NCBI GenBank assembly: GCA_964557575.1
Contig: CAZLBC010000008.1
Span: forward strand, 35,615-99,614
DNA length: 64,000 nt
DNA from: CAZLBC01 sp964557575
GTDB lineage: Bacteria; Planctomycetota; Phycisphaerae; SM23-33
Reading direction: 5' to 3'
Position numbers and translations under genes: made by a program. This document shows, one piece after another, positions 52,653 through 61,446 of the stretch; position 1 is the stretch's first letter, and every line of letters starts with the position of its first letter. Below the pieces are notes generated by a model, which worked only from the letters and a program-made list of their open reading frames with translations, was not told where the DNA came from and made no database searches.

Positions 52653-54020
52653 ATGATCGAACCGGTAAGAGACTACCTCGAAAAAGATGCCGCGGATCGC
52701 CTGGTGCCGCTCATGGAACTGCTGCGTTTTCCCTCGATGGCCGGCGATCCCGCTGCGGCGGATCAATGCGCACGGTGGCTTGTCGACTACCTGAAAGGGC
52801 TGGGATGTTCCTCCACGATGATAGAAACGGCCGGGAGGCCCTGCGTATTCGGCAGTTGGGAAACCGATCCGGATCTGCCCACGCTTCTGGTTTACGGCCA
52901 TTACGATGTTCAGCCGCCCGATCCGCTGGACCAGTGGCACAGCGACCCGTTCAAACCCGTTGTCCGGGACGGTATGATTTACGCTCGTGGCGCCGACGAC
53001 GACAAGGGCCAGTTTTTTATTCATCTGCTGGCCGTCGAGGCCCTGACACGGGTCCACGGCGGGCTGCCGGTCAATCTCAAGATCCTTCTCGATGGTGAGG
53101 AGGAAATCGGTTCTCCGCATATGGAAGCGCTTATTGCCGAGCAGCGGGAGATGCTGTCAGCCGACAGCCTGGTTATCAGCGACGGATCGTTTTTCTCGGA
53201 TGCCGTGCCGTCGATACTGTCGGGATTGAGAGGGCTGTGTACTGTTGAAGTCCATGTTCGCGGTCCGGCCCGGGACCTGCACAGCGGTATCGCCGGCGGG
53301 GCCGTGAGGAATCCGGTTAACGCCCTGTGCCGCATGGTCGGCCTGATGCACGATGCCGACGGCCGGGTGACACTGCCGGGATTTTACGATGATGTCGAAA
53401 ACCCCGGCGCGGTGGAAGCCGCGTCGTGGGAGAAGCTCGCGTTCGATCCGGCCGCACACGCTCGCTGCTGCGGCGTGGACGTCCTCGCCGGCGGGGAGGA
53501 CGCGTACGGTCCGCTGGACCGCATGTGGTCCCGGCCGACGCTGGATTGCAATGGTATCACGGGAGGGTACCAGGGAGCGGGGGACAAGACGATCATACCT
53601 GCACGGGCAAGCGTCAAGCTGTCGACCCGGCTGGTCCCCCGGCAGCAGCCTGAGGCCATAGCGGCATCGCTTGAACGGTTCGTGGAACATAATACACCCG
53701 ACGGCATTGAGAGCACGGTCGTCCGGGGGGCGTCCGTCCGTCCCGTGATGCTCGACGTCACGTCGTCTGCCGTACAGGCCGGAAAGGAAGCAATGGCCGA
53801 GGCCTTCGGGACCGAGCCCGTCTTTGTTCGGTGCGGCGGCTCGGTTCCCATCACCGAGATATTCCAGCGCATCATGGGGCTCGATGCCGTGATGCTGGGG
53901 GTCGGTTTGCCCGGCGACAATATTCACGCGCCGAACGAACATATTCCGGTTTGCCAGGTGCTGGGGGGCGCGGTCATGTCGGCGTCTTACATGATGCGGC
54001 TGGGGGCGGCAGGGGGTTGA
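52653..54020 (+). CDS. M20-family dipeptidase / metallopeptidase
   Basis: 455 residues from the ATG at 52653. Metal ligands in order: His in YGHYDVQPP, Asp in ARGADDDKG, Glu-Glu in DGEEEIGSP, Asp in VISDGSFF, and His in APNEHIP near the end. The central dimerisation domain begins near 190 (VHVRGPARDLHSGIAGGAV). This is the dipeptidase/CNDP-like subgroup (about 450 residues). Cytosolic; it probably hydrolyses short peptides. Confidence 0.9.
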   Translation: MIEPVRDYLEKDAADRLVPLMELLRFPSMAGDPAAADQCARWLVDYLKGLGCSSTMIETAGRPCVFGSWETDPDLPTLLVYGHYDVQPPDPLDQWHSDPFKPVVRDGMIYARGADDDKGQFFIHLLAVEALTRVHGGLPVNLKILLDGEEEIGSPHMEALIAEQREMLSADSLVISDGSFFSDAVPSILSGLRGLCTVEVHVRGPARDLHSGIAGGAVRNPVNALCRMVGLMHDADGRVTLPGFYDDVENPGAVEAASWEKLAFDPAAHARCCGVDVLAGGEDAYGPLDRMWSRPTLDCNGITGGYQGAGDKTIIPARASVKLSTRLVPRQQPEAIAASLERFVEHNTPDGIESTVVRGASVRPVMLDVTSSAVQAGKEAMAEAFGTEPVFVRCGGSVPITEIFQRIMGLDAVMLGVGLPGDNIHAPNEHIPVCQVLGGAVMSASYMMRLGAAGG

Positions 54021-54080
54021 GGTCTTACCGCCGGCAATTCGGCTATGTCTCGATCGCCGGACGCGGTTTCGATTATGTGC

Positions 54081-54108
54081 TTGACAACCACGCACAAAAA
54101 CGGATAAT
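54081..54108 (+). promoter_or_regulatory. rplU promoter
   Basis: TTGACA (54081-54086), 16-bp spacer, GATAAT (54103-54108), 36 bp before the GTG start of rplU. One base from consensus in the -10 box. Confidence 0.7.
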
Positions 54109-54143
54109 TCTCCTTTTTTCCCCTGCAGTTAGGAGTGATATCC

Positions 54144-54461
54144 GTGTATGCAGTGATCCAGGACGGTGGACGTCAATTTCGCGTTGCGGAAGGTGACGTT
54201 GTCGATATCGATTTCCGTGATACGGAAGAAGACGGCGGTAACATCGCGTTTGACCGCGTGTTGCTTGTCAGGGAAGACGATGATATCAAGGTAGGGACAC
54301 CGCTGGTCAAGGGCGCGAAAGTCATCGGAGAAATAGTCGCTCCGGAGGTCAAGGGCCCGAAGGTCGAATCATACTACCTGCGGCGGCGCAAGGCATCGAA
54401 GAAGAAAGTCGGGCATCGCCAGAAGTATACGCGCGTCAAAATCACCCGCATCAAGAGTTAA
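54144..54461 (+). CDS. rplU: Ribosomal protein bL21
   Basis: 105 residues from GTG at 54144, with AGGAG eight bases upstream; an earlier GTG would add three residues over the site. YAVIQDGGRQFRVAEGD at the start and YLRRRKASKKKVGHRQKYT at the end are typical. Binds 23S rRNA. Unusually rpmA (bL27) does not follow. Confidence 0.96.
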   Translation: MYAVIQDGGRQFRVAEGDVVDIDFRDTEEDGGNIAFDRVLLVREDDDIKVGTPLVKGAKVIGEIVAPEVKGPKVESYYLRRRKASKKKVGHRQKYTRVKITRIKS

Positions 54462-54480
54462 CCGGTTGCCGGCCGCGGTA

Positions 54481-54501
54481 AACCGCCCCCGTTCCGCGGT
54501 T
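54481..54501. terminator. Hairpin between rplU and the convergent HEAT gene
   Basis: AACCGC/GCGGTT stem with a 9-base loop in the 62-bp gap between convergent genes; followed by a T-rich patch on the plus strand. Confidence 0.45.
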
Positions 54502-54523
54502 ATTCGGTTTCTGTGCCCTTCTG

Positions 54524-55396
54524 CTATTCCCCGGCGGATTGCAGTCTCTCGGCGATTTTTTCCGCCGCCCGCCTGACCGTTGCATCGGGGTCTGTTTTCA
54601 GCCGCTCCACCGCCGCCGCCGACGAGCGGTCTCCCAGGGTGCCGATGGCGCCGACGGCGAGATAACGGACCAGCGGGCTCTCGTCTTCAAGTGCCGCTGC
54701 GAGATGCGGAAGGACAGCCCGATCACCGGTCAATCCCAGTGATCCCGCGGCAGCCGCGCGTACCCGCGGAGACGGATCGGTACCCAGGGCCTTGAGGAGG
54801 TGCGCGGTCCCGCTCGAATCGCCGATGGCACCGAGCGACCTGGCCGCTTCGGTCCTCACGGCGGCCGCGCTGTCCGACAGCAGCACGCCGACGAGTGGGC
54901 CGACGGTCGCGGGGACTCGCAGTCTTCCCAGTGACCGGGCGATATTCAAACGAACCGCGGCGCTTTCGTCGTCAATAGAGGCGGCGAGCGGTAGTGCGAG
55001 ATCCACCGTGCCGCACCGGCCGACGGCGGCCGCGCTTTCCACGCGAACTTCGGCGGACGGATCTTCACACGCCAGGAGCAAGGCTTCCCCCGGGGCCGCC
55101 GTTTGGAGTATCCCGAGTTCTCTCGCGGCCGGCACGCGAACTGATGGATCGGGATGGGCGAGTAATTTCAGTATTGTTGCTTTCACCCGTTGCCTGAGGA
55201 GGGGCTCATCCGTTGCCATCACGGAAACGGCGTTGTCGGCTACCCGCTCGGCCTCTCTCAGGGGCATCGGTCCGCCTGAAAGCAGTTCACGCGCACCGGG
55301 TTCCGCGGGTTCCGGCGCATCGGGTGAACATCCCGTCCCGCATGCCGCGGCGAGCATCATTACCGGTAGAGCGGTTATGCGCAGAATCGATCGCAT
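54524..55396 (-). CDS. HEAT-repeat lipoprotein
   Basis: 290 residues. Signal with a lipobox-type Cys (MLAAACGTGC). The rest is seven or so HEAT/PBS-lyase-type repeats of ~31 residues (DPSAEVRVESAAAVGRCG, SAAAVRTEAARSLGAIGD, SPLVRYLAVGAIGTLGD). Probably a periplasmic or outer-membrane-facing protein-binding scaffold. Divergent from the membrane protein at 55556. Confidence 0.8.
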   Translation of the reverse strand: MRSILRITALPVMMLAAACGTGCSPDAPEPAEPGARELLSGGPMPLREAERVADNAVSVMATDEPLLRQRVKATILKLLAHPDPSVRVPAARELGILQTAAPGEALLLACEDPSAEVRVESAAAVGRCGTVDLALPLAASIDDESAAVRLNIARSLGRLRVPATVGPLVGVLLSDSAAAVRTEAARSLGAIGDSSGTAHLLKALGTDPSPRVRAAAAGSLGLTGDRAVLPHLAAALEDESPLVRYLAVGAIGTLGDRSSAAAVERLKTDPDATVRRAAEKIAERLQSAGE

Positions 55397-55555
55397 TTCA
55401 AAAAGCCTCGTGTATCGCGATGAAACAGGGGTTCACGCATGATGATATAACTGTAGCATGTTTTGCGGCTTCATTACAGCGGTCTGCGTTTACGCCCGGA
55501 CGTTATTGCATGTTTTGTAGTTGTTTCCTCTTGCCGGCGCTGGTTAAATAGGTGC

Positions 55556-56248
55556 ATGAGGGATACTGCATTCACCGGAACGCCGCCGGACCGGGCACAT
55601 GAGCGGGAGAGTCGCGACGGGGACGGCGCATTGTCGATACCGACGCAGCCGTTCGGCATCGACGGGGCGACAATTCGTCCCCGGTGGCTGGATGTCCAGT
55701 CGGACGATGTCGCGATGATCAGGAACACGCTGCCCCTGAATATCGCCCTCGTTTCTTTCCTGGTTGTCCTGACGGCGCTCTTTTTTGCGGCCTTTCTTTT
55801 CGGGCTTCAATTTACCGTGCAGGATGTCGTCAAGTTCAAGGGCATAGCGCTGCTCTTTTGCTCCCTGGCGGTCCTCTTTCTCATTTACCACATTGCCGTG
55901 ACGTGGGGGTACCAGCGAAACATGGTATTCGATCGGGGCACGGGGATTATCAGGGGCAGGGGGCAGGAGCACGATGGCCCGAAGCCGCCGGATAAGATGC
56001 CGTTCGACAGTGTGGTAGCGGTCCAGTTGTGTTCCGGGCAGGCAACCGGTAAAGGCGGGGACCAACCGGCCCAGCTGATACTGGTATTGCGGATCGAAGA
56101 CGGCATGTCCCGGGTGCTTCTGATGAATCACGCGGATGTCGAAGATCTCGTGCAGGAGGCGGTCGGTCTCTCGACGTTTCTCGATGTCCGGCTCCTCGAT
56201 CCGCATAACCTGCTGGAACAATACGAAGCGTCGGACAGTGCCGATTAA
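55556..56248 (+). CDS. Membrane protein with two transmembrane helices, unknown function
   Basis: 230 residues from the ATG at 55556. A hydrophilic ~55-residue N-terminus, two hydrophobic helices (~61-83 and ~96-118), then a ~110-residue beta-rich cytosolic domain (NMVFDRGTGIIRGRG ... VAVQLCSG ... LILVLRIEDGMSRVLL) resembling PH-like folds found in small bacterial membrane proteins. Not recognised by name. The last 4 bp overlap the convergent isomerase gene. Confidence 0.65.
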   Translation: MRDTAFTGTPPDRAHERESRDGDGALSIPTQPFGIDGATIRPRWLDVQSDDVAMIRNTLPLNIALVSFLVVLTALFFAAFLFGLQFTVQDVVKFKGIALLFCSLAVLFLIYHIAVTWGYQRNMVFDRGTGIIRGRGQEHDGPKPPDKMPFDSVVAVQLCSGQATGKGGDQPAQLILVLRIEDGMSRVLLMNHADVEDLVQEAVGLSTFLDVRLLDPHNLLEQYEASDSAD

Positions 56249-57138
56249 AATGAATCACAGGTCCTGTATGCCTCGATGACCGCCAGTTCGCCTTCCTTTC
56301 CTCTCCGGCTGTTTCCGTGCTCCATGCCGATCACGCCCTCGTAGCCCTTCTCGTGGAGCCACTTGAATACATTCCGATAGTTGATTTCGCCCGTGGTCGG
56401 TTCCTTGCGGCCGGGATTGTCGCCGACCTGGATGTAGGCAATCTCGCTCCACGCCATTTCCATGTTGGGTATGAGGTTTCCCTCCTGTATCTGCTGGTGG
56501 TAGAGGTCGTCGAGAATCTTGCATGACGGGCTTCCCACCGCCCGGCAGATCATGTAGGCCTGCGGAATCTTCCTGAGGAACAGGCCGGGATGATTCGCCC
56601 ACCAGTTGAGGGGTTCCAGGACCATCGTCAGACCGGCGGGTTCGCAGATTTCGGCCGCGTACTTGAGGTTTTCCACGCAGTTGGCCATCTGGTAATCCCA
56701 TTCGAGCCGCGGATTATACTTACCGGGCACGACGGTACACCACTTCGCGTTAACCCGCTTGGCGGTTTCAACCGCTTTCTTCGCGCCGTCGACCGCCTTT
56801 TTGCGTACGTCCTTTCCGCTCTTGACGAGGTTGCCGCCGATCGGAGCGACGAAGACGCCCATGGTCATGCCCAGGTCCGCCATCGTCCTGGCGATCTTTT
56901 CCTGCATGTCGACCGGTTTCCGCATCATGCCGTTGTCTTCCCACGCGTGAAACCCCTGGTCGGCCGCGAATTTCAACTGGTCGATAAGATCCTTGCAGTG
57001 ATTGTTGAACATCCCGAAATGGGGGGCGTACTTCATCGTGAATGTTCCCTCGCCGGATTGTGCCGCCGGCAGCTTTTGCGCGGCGGCGACGGCGGCTCCG
57101 GTCCCGACGGCGACGGTCATGAGTTCTCGTCTGTTCAT
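56245..57138 (-). CDS. Exported hydroxypyruvate-isomerase-like TIM-barrel protein (Tat signal)
   Basis: 297 residues from the ATG at 57138 (AAGGAG upstream). N-terminal MNRRELMTVAVGTGAAVAAA is a Tat-like signal peptide. The barrel shows the sugar phosphate isomerase/epimerase pattern: LEPLNWWANHPGLFL, CKILDDLYHQQIQEG, QVGDNPGRKEPTTGEINY, GMEHGNSRRGKEGE. Close family is hydroxypyruvate isomerase-type proteins, common in planctomycetes. Substrate unknown. Confidence 0.82.
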   Translation of the reverse strand: MNRRELMTVAVGTGAAVAAAQKLPAAQSGEGTFTMKYAPHFGMFNNHCKDLIDQLKFAADQGFHAWEDNGMMRKPVDMQEKIARTMADLGMTMGVFVAPIGGNLVKSGKDVRKKAVDGAKKAVETAKRVNAKWCTVVPGKYNPRLEWDYQMANCVENLKYAAEICEPAGLTMVLEPLNWWANHPGLFLRKIPQAYMICRAVGSPSCKILDDLYHQQIQEGNLIPNMEMAWSEIAYIQVGDNPGRKEPTTGEINYRNVFKWLHEKGYEGVIGMEHGNSRRGKEGELAVIEAYRTCDSF

Positions 57139-57305
57139 GGCTTCTCCTTGCATGGTGGTTCTGGGTGCTGTGATTTCCGTGCTGTAATCATAATGAAAAC
57201 AGTAAACGGACAACAGCCCCTGCCGGCTTTTTCGTCGAACGATTTTTTGGACGTGGTAGCAGGGCCGGGTCGACTCCGGGGAGATACGCCAGATAGGTAT
57301 TCGCG

Positions 57306-57338
57306 CCGCCCGGGCACACCCGGTGGTGTGCGGCGGCA
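57306..57338 (-). terminator. Strong hairpin downstream of pcm
   Basis: Outer stem GCCGCC/GGCGGC and inner stem GCACACC/GGTGTGC with a small bulge, 43 bases beyond the pcm stop on the minus strand. No T-run. The remaining spacer to the isomerase start shows no gene. Confidence 0.45.
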
Positions 57339-57380
57339 GGCTGTATATCCGGTACGCCGACGCGCTCGGCGCCTGCGATA

Positions 57381-58172
57381 TCAGTCGATAGCGTCACCGG
57401 CGGAATCATCGCCCTTCACCATGGGGACGAACCGCACGCGGAGATCATCCTCCTTTTTCACGTCCCCGCCCTCCTTTTTCAACAAAATCAGCCGTTGCGA
57501 CCCGCGGTCGCCGACGGGAATGATCATGCGCCCTCCCTCCCCGAGTTGCGCGACGAGGGGCGCCGGTATATCCTCGGGGGCGCAGGTAACGATGACCGCG
57601 TCGAAGGGCGCGCGCCGTGGCCACCCCTTGTATCCGTCGCCCGTCTTGACATGCACATTCTCGTACCCCTCGTCCGCCAGGGCCGTGCGGGCGTGTTCGG
57701 CGAGTTCCGGGACGATCTCGATCGTGTAGACCGCCGCGCCCATTTCGGCCAGGACCGCCGCCTGGTATCCCGAGCCGGTCCCGATCTCGAGTACCGTTTC
57801 CCCGCCCTCGATTTCCAGCAGCGACGTCATGTAGGCGACGATGTAGGGCTGGGAGATCGTCTGGCCGTGCCCGATCGGGCAGGGATGGTCCCCGTAGGGA
57901 TCCGACCGCCACCGGTACGTGGCGGGAATGAACCGGTGACGGGGAACCTTTTTCATTGCTTCCAGGACCCGCTGGTCGGAAAAGGCGTACCGGTTCCTGA
58001 TCACGGCGACCATCTCAAGCCGGTCTTCCCGGCGGTCGCGATTTTCCTCCGTGCTTTCTCCGTTGCGCCCGGTTTCGGGCGCACCGCAGCCGCAGGGAGC
58101 GGCCAGGGCCGCGAGAATCATTCCCCCGGCGATGACGATGACCCTCTCGATATATCTCTTTGCCGTGTGCAT
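57381..58172 (-). CDS. pcm: Protein-L-isoaspartate O-methyltransferase, probably exported
   Basis: 263 residues, about 40-50 longer than cytosolic Pcm because of an N-terminal hydrophobic signal-like segment (VIVIAGGMILAALAAPCGCG) and charged linker. Core is canonical: GHGQTISQPYIVAYM, AdoMet motif VLEIGTGSGYQAAVLAEMGA, VIVTCAPEDIPAPL. Repairs isoaspartyl residues in aged proteins. An exported form is notable since AdoMet is not expected outside the cytosol. Follows the PQQ-propeller gene by 18 bp. Confidence 0.88.
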   Translation of the reverse strand: MHTAKRYIERVIVIAGGMILAALAAPCGCGAPETGRNGESTEENRDRREDRLEMVAVIRNRYAFSDQRVLEAMKKVPRHRFIPATYRWRSDPYGDHPCPIGHGQTISQPYIVAYMTSLLEIEGGETVLEIGTGSGYQAAVLAEMGAAVYTIEIVPELAEHARTALADEGYENVHVKTGDGYKGWPRRAPFDAVIVTCAPEDIPAPLVAQLGEGGRMIIPVGDRGSQRLILLKKEGGDVKKEDDLRVRFVPMVKGDDSAGDAID

Positions 58173-58190
58173 ATCGTTACTCCCGGTGCC

Positions 58191-61100
58191 TTACTTTTCT
58201 GCGAAACTCCTCACCGTGCCGTCGATCAGGGACAGGTACAGGTTGCCCTCCGCCGCGGTCATGCCGTCGAAGACGGGCTGGCAGGGCAGGTCGCACCGCG
58301 ACAGTTCCTTCCCGTCCTCGACGGAAAACGCGACCAGCATGGCCGGGTGGTGCGGATCGTCGAAGACCGGTTCTTTTCCCGTGGCGTGCAGGGGACCCGC
58401 GGCGAACAGCACGTCGCGGGAGAGGACCATCGACCGCACGACCAGGGCCGTCTCCCGCCTCCAGCGGTAACGAACCTTCGCGGGACGCTGGTGCTTTCTG
58501 AGGGCGCGGTTGTTGTTCCGCGCGATCTTCTTGACCTTTTTCTTGACCGGTTCGACTTTCTTCTCCGCGCGGAAAAGGTGGTGTTTCTTCAGGTTGCGGT
58601 CCCTGGGGCCGACCGTCTTCCGCCCGTAGCCGAAGACCGTTTCGTCGTCGGCGACCATGATCCTGCCGCTGGGCCTGAAATCATCGACCACGTGCCAGCC
58701 GCTGTACCGGCCCCACGTGCGGGTGCCCCACTGCCAGTAGGTCCGGTGCCACCATCGCCCGTCCAGCAGCCCCACGGAACTGTAGAGGTGCGGAACGGTC
58801 GGTTTTTTGATCGCCAGCGACGGGTCCATTCTGACGTCCCGCAAATAGAGCCACTCCCCGTCGCAGACCAGCACGTCCGGCAGGGCGCCGGGGAGTTCCG
58901 TGTCCTCTATCGTCTCTTCCAGTTCGCCGCCGGTTTTCGGGTCGCGGGTGTAGAGTGTCTTGCGGTCCAGGAGTTTGCCGGTCGCCGGATCCAGAACGAA
59001 TATGCGCATGCCGCCGTCCAGGAATGACGACCGGCCGGCGGTGCAGTAGACCCGTCCGTCGTGGATCAGGACGCTGCCGGTGACCGGCCAGACGGATTCC
59101 ACCTGGCCGTAGGAAACCGTGCGGAGATCGGCCGGCGCCGCCCGGAACCGCCACGCGAGCGTCCCGTCGCCGGTTCGCAGGCAGTAGACGAACCCGTCGG
59201 CCGACCCGACAATCGCACCGTTGCCGCAGAGGGTGGGGGGCGAATCGATCCGTCCGCCCGCGGTGAACGTCCACTCGGTTTTCCCGGTGCCGGCGTCAAG
59301 GGCCCGGACGGTGTGCCGGTGCTTCGACGCGACCAGCACGATCCCACCGGCGGAAACGAGGCCCGTGGGTGTTCCGCCGACGGCCGCCGTCCACGAGTGG
59401 CGCCGCGCGGGTTTCATGGTTACCGGCATCCACCCGCTCCGGGCCGGATCGCGGCGGTACGTCGGCCAGCCGGTGCCGGGGGACGGTGTGTCCGGTTCTA
59501 TCGTGCCGAAGGCGGGGCCCTTCTGCAGGCGGTCGCCTTCACCCGCCGCGTACGGCGTTTTTCGCCGGGGTGCCAGGGCCCAGAACCCGTTGAGCTTGCT
59601 CTGGATGTAACACGCGCAGGAGTGGGGGGGCAGGTAGAGCATGCCGTTGGCGGGCATCACGCCGTACTGGCACTCACCCCTGACCCAGCAGTGTCGCCGG
59701 TGCCGGCCCCCGTCGAGGTTGATGAACTCGATACCGGCTCTGCCCATGATGATCTGCCGCGCCGTCGCCCGGTCGCGGTAGCACCGGTGATGGTGGGTGG
59801 CGGTGAAGGCGGCGTCGGTATTCAGTTCTTTTACGACCGTTCCGGTTTTCAGGTCGCGTCCCTCCCGGAAATCGGGCTTGTTTCGCCCGCTGTCGGTACC
59901 GGTCCAGACCATCCCCTCGATGACGAAGATATCCGGCGGGGCGCAGTAGTTCATCGCGGTCGCGCACTCCCAGAGCTTTTTGCCGTCGCCGGCGGAGAAG
60001 GCGATCAGCCGGCCCTGTCCCGACGCCCCGTGCGGGGGCCGCGACGTGTATTTCCATTGCACCGGCGCCGGCGTCTTCGCCGCCTCCCTTTTCGTCGCGC
60101 AGTCCGCCGAGAGCAGCACCCCGTCGGCGATCACGAGCGTCGGCGCCGACCAGGACAGCCGGTTCAGGCGCGACGGCCGATCGATCGTCCACCGCGTCCC
60201 GCCGGTTTCGGCGTCGAGGCTCACGATGCGTGACGTGTTGTGGAAAAAGACGCTGTTGCCGTCCGTGCACAGCGTGGTGGGCAGGTAGTTCATCGTCTCC
60301 GGTCCCTGTTCGCTCCACCGCGCCGTTCCGGATGCGGCGTCGACGGCCATGATGCGTACCGACTCGGGCGGCAGACTGGGCGCGGGGTCCTTGTTCCGTG
60401 GCGCGTCCGTGTGCCCGGCTGCGCCCGCCGCGACGTACAGCGTGTCCCCGGCGCGGATGATCTCGGTGGCGCCGCCGGTTTGTTCACCGGTCCAGATCGT
60501 CGTGCCCGTGGCCGCGTCCAGTGCGGATACGGGTGTGCCGTAACCCGGCGTGACGTAGATCCGCTTTTTGGCGGCCACCAGGCGCCGCCCGATCCCCGGT
60601 GGCCCGCTGCGGAACCGCCGGAAGCGCGTTTCCCAGGGGCCCACGTCCCGTTTCCAGAGGACCGCACCGCAAAAGGCGTCCCGGGCCACCAGTTTCCAGC
60701 GGGACGGCTCGTCCAGCGAAACGATCGGCCCTTCGTCTTCTATCGAGAAGATTCGCCCGGCGGCCGACACCAGGGCGCTGGTGGAGGCGAAGTAATCGTG
60801 GTGCCGCGCCCACTTGGGTCCGCCGGTCCACTGGACCCGGTACGGCTGGTCGACCACCGTGTCGGCCGAGACCGCGTTGTTGCGGGGACCGTAGAGGTAG
60901 TGGGTCCACTGGTCTATCGCCGCCGGCCGGGGCTTGACGCTCTTGTGTCCCCCGACGATCGCCGCCCCCCCGGGCCGGAGGACCCGCATGATCTCCTTCT
61001 CCGAAAGGTCTCCGGGCTCGTCGCAGACCAGGACGGTGACCAGGTTGTCGATGTACGGCAGGCGTTTTCCGTCCCACCGGCCGGCGGCGACGCGGCCGGA

Positions 61101-61370
61101 AAGGCCGGCCGCGAGAAACCGCTCTCGCGCGGCGGCTACGTTTTCCGAATCGGTATCCAGTCCGTGGACGATGAACGTGCCGCCGCGGCCGAGGGCGGCG
61201 GTCAGCCGGCCGTCGCCGCACCCGGCGTGGACCAGGAGGCCGCCGTCGATGCCGGCGGCGGCGTGGATCTCTTCGGCCCGGTTGCTGCTGTCGGCGGCGG
61301 GGCAGGGGAGCGCGGCGAGAGTGAGCAGCGCGGCCGCGAGGCCGGTTATCGAGCCTGTCCTCATGTTCAT
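58191..61370 (-). CDS. Exported PQQ-type beta-propeller with N-terminal methyltransferase-like domain
   Basis: 1059 residues with a signal peptide (~1-26). Residues ~30-145 are Rossmann/methyltransferase-like (GLLVHAGCGDGRLTAALGRG, then IMRVLRPGGAAIVGG). From ~155 follow PQQ-like propeller blades with W..D...G repeats (CGAVLWKRDVGPWETRF, LDAATGTTIWTGEQTGG, RTGDGTLAWRFRA, LDPATGKLLDRK). No quinoprotein metal site is evident. This combination is widespread in planctomycetes, with unknown function. It shares the orientation of pcm and the heparinase-like gene. Confidence 0.75.
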   Translation of the reverse strand: MNMRTGSITGLAAALLTLAALPCPAADSSNRAEEIHAAAGIDGGLLVHAGCGDGRLTAALGRGGTFIVHGLDTDSENVAAARERFLAAGLSGRVAAGRWDGKRLPYIDNLVTVLVCDEPGDLSEKEIMRVLRPGGAAIVGGHKSVKPRPAAIDQWTHYLYGPRNNAVSADTVVDQPYRVQWTGGPKWARHHDYFASTSALVSAAGRIFSIEDEGPIVSLDEPSRWKLVARDAFCGAVLWKRDVGPWETRFRRFRSGPPGIGRRLVAAKKRIYVTPGYGTPVSALDAATGTTIWTGEQTGGATEIIRAGDTLYVAAGAAGHTDAPRNKDPAPSLPPESVRIMAVDAASGTARWSEQGPETMNYLPTTLCTDGNSVFFHNTSRIVSLDAETGGTRWTIDRPSRLNRLSWSAPTLVIADGVLLSADCATKREAAKTPAPVQWKYTSRPPHGASGQGRLIAFSAGDGKKLWECATAMNYCAPPDIFVIEGMVWTGTDSGRNKPDFREGRDLKTGTVVKELNTDAAFTATHHHRCYRDRATARQIIMGRAGIEFINLDGGRHRRHCWVRGECQYGVMPANGMLYLPPHSCACYIQSKLNGFWALAPRRKTPYAAGEGDRLQKGPAFGTIEPDTPSPGTGWPTYRRDPARSGWMPVTMKPARRHSWTAAVGGTPTGLVSAGGIVLVASKHRHTVRALDAGTGKTEWTFTAGGRIDSPPTLCGNGAIVGSADGFVYCLRTGDGTLAWRFRAAPADLRTVSYGQVESVWPVTGSVLIHDGRVYCTAGRSSFLDGGMRIFVLDPATGKLLDRKTLYTRDPKTGGELEETIEDTELPGALPDVLVCDGEWLYLRDVRMDPSLAIKKPTVPHLYSSVGLLDGRWWHRTYWQWGTRTWGRYSGWHVVDDFRPSGRIMVADDETVFGYGRKTVGPRDRNLKKHHLFRAEKKVEPVKKKVKKIARNNNRALRKHQRPAKVRYRWRRETALVVRSMVLSRDVLFAAGPLHATGKEPVFDDPHHPAMLVAFSVEDGKELSRCDLPCQPVFDGMTAAEGNLYLSLIDGTVRSFAEK

Positions 61371-61446
61371 TCTCCGGGGGTTCTCGAATATCGTTCGAAC
61401 AGCGGCAGGTGACGCCTGCTACATCATACACGATGCGGCTGCCGAT

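Noticed and set aside
54462..54523. Possible rpmA after rplU
   Set aside because: Only 62 bp before a convergent gene; no L27-like frame on either strand.
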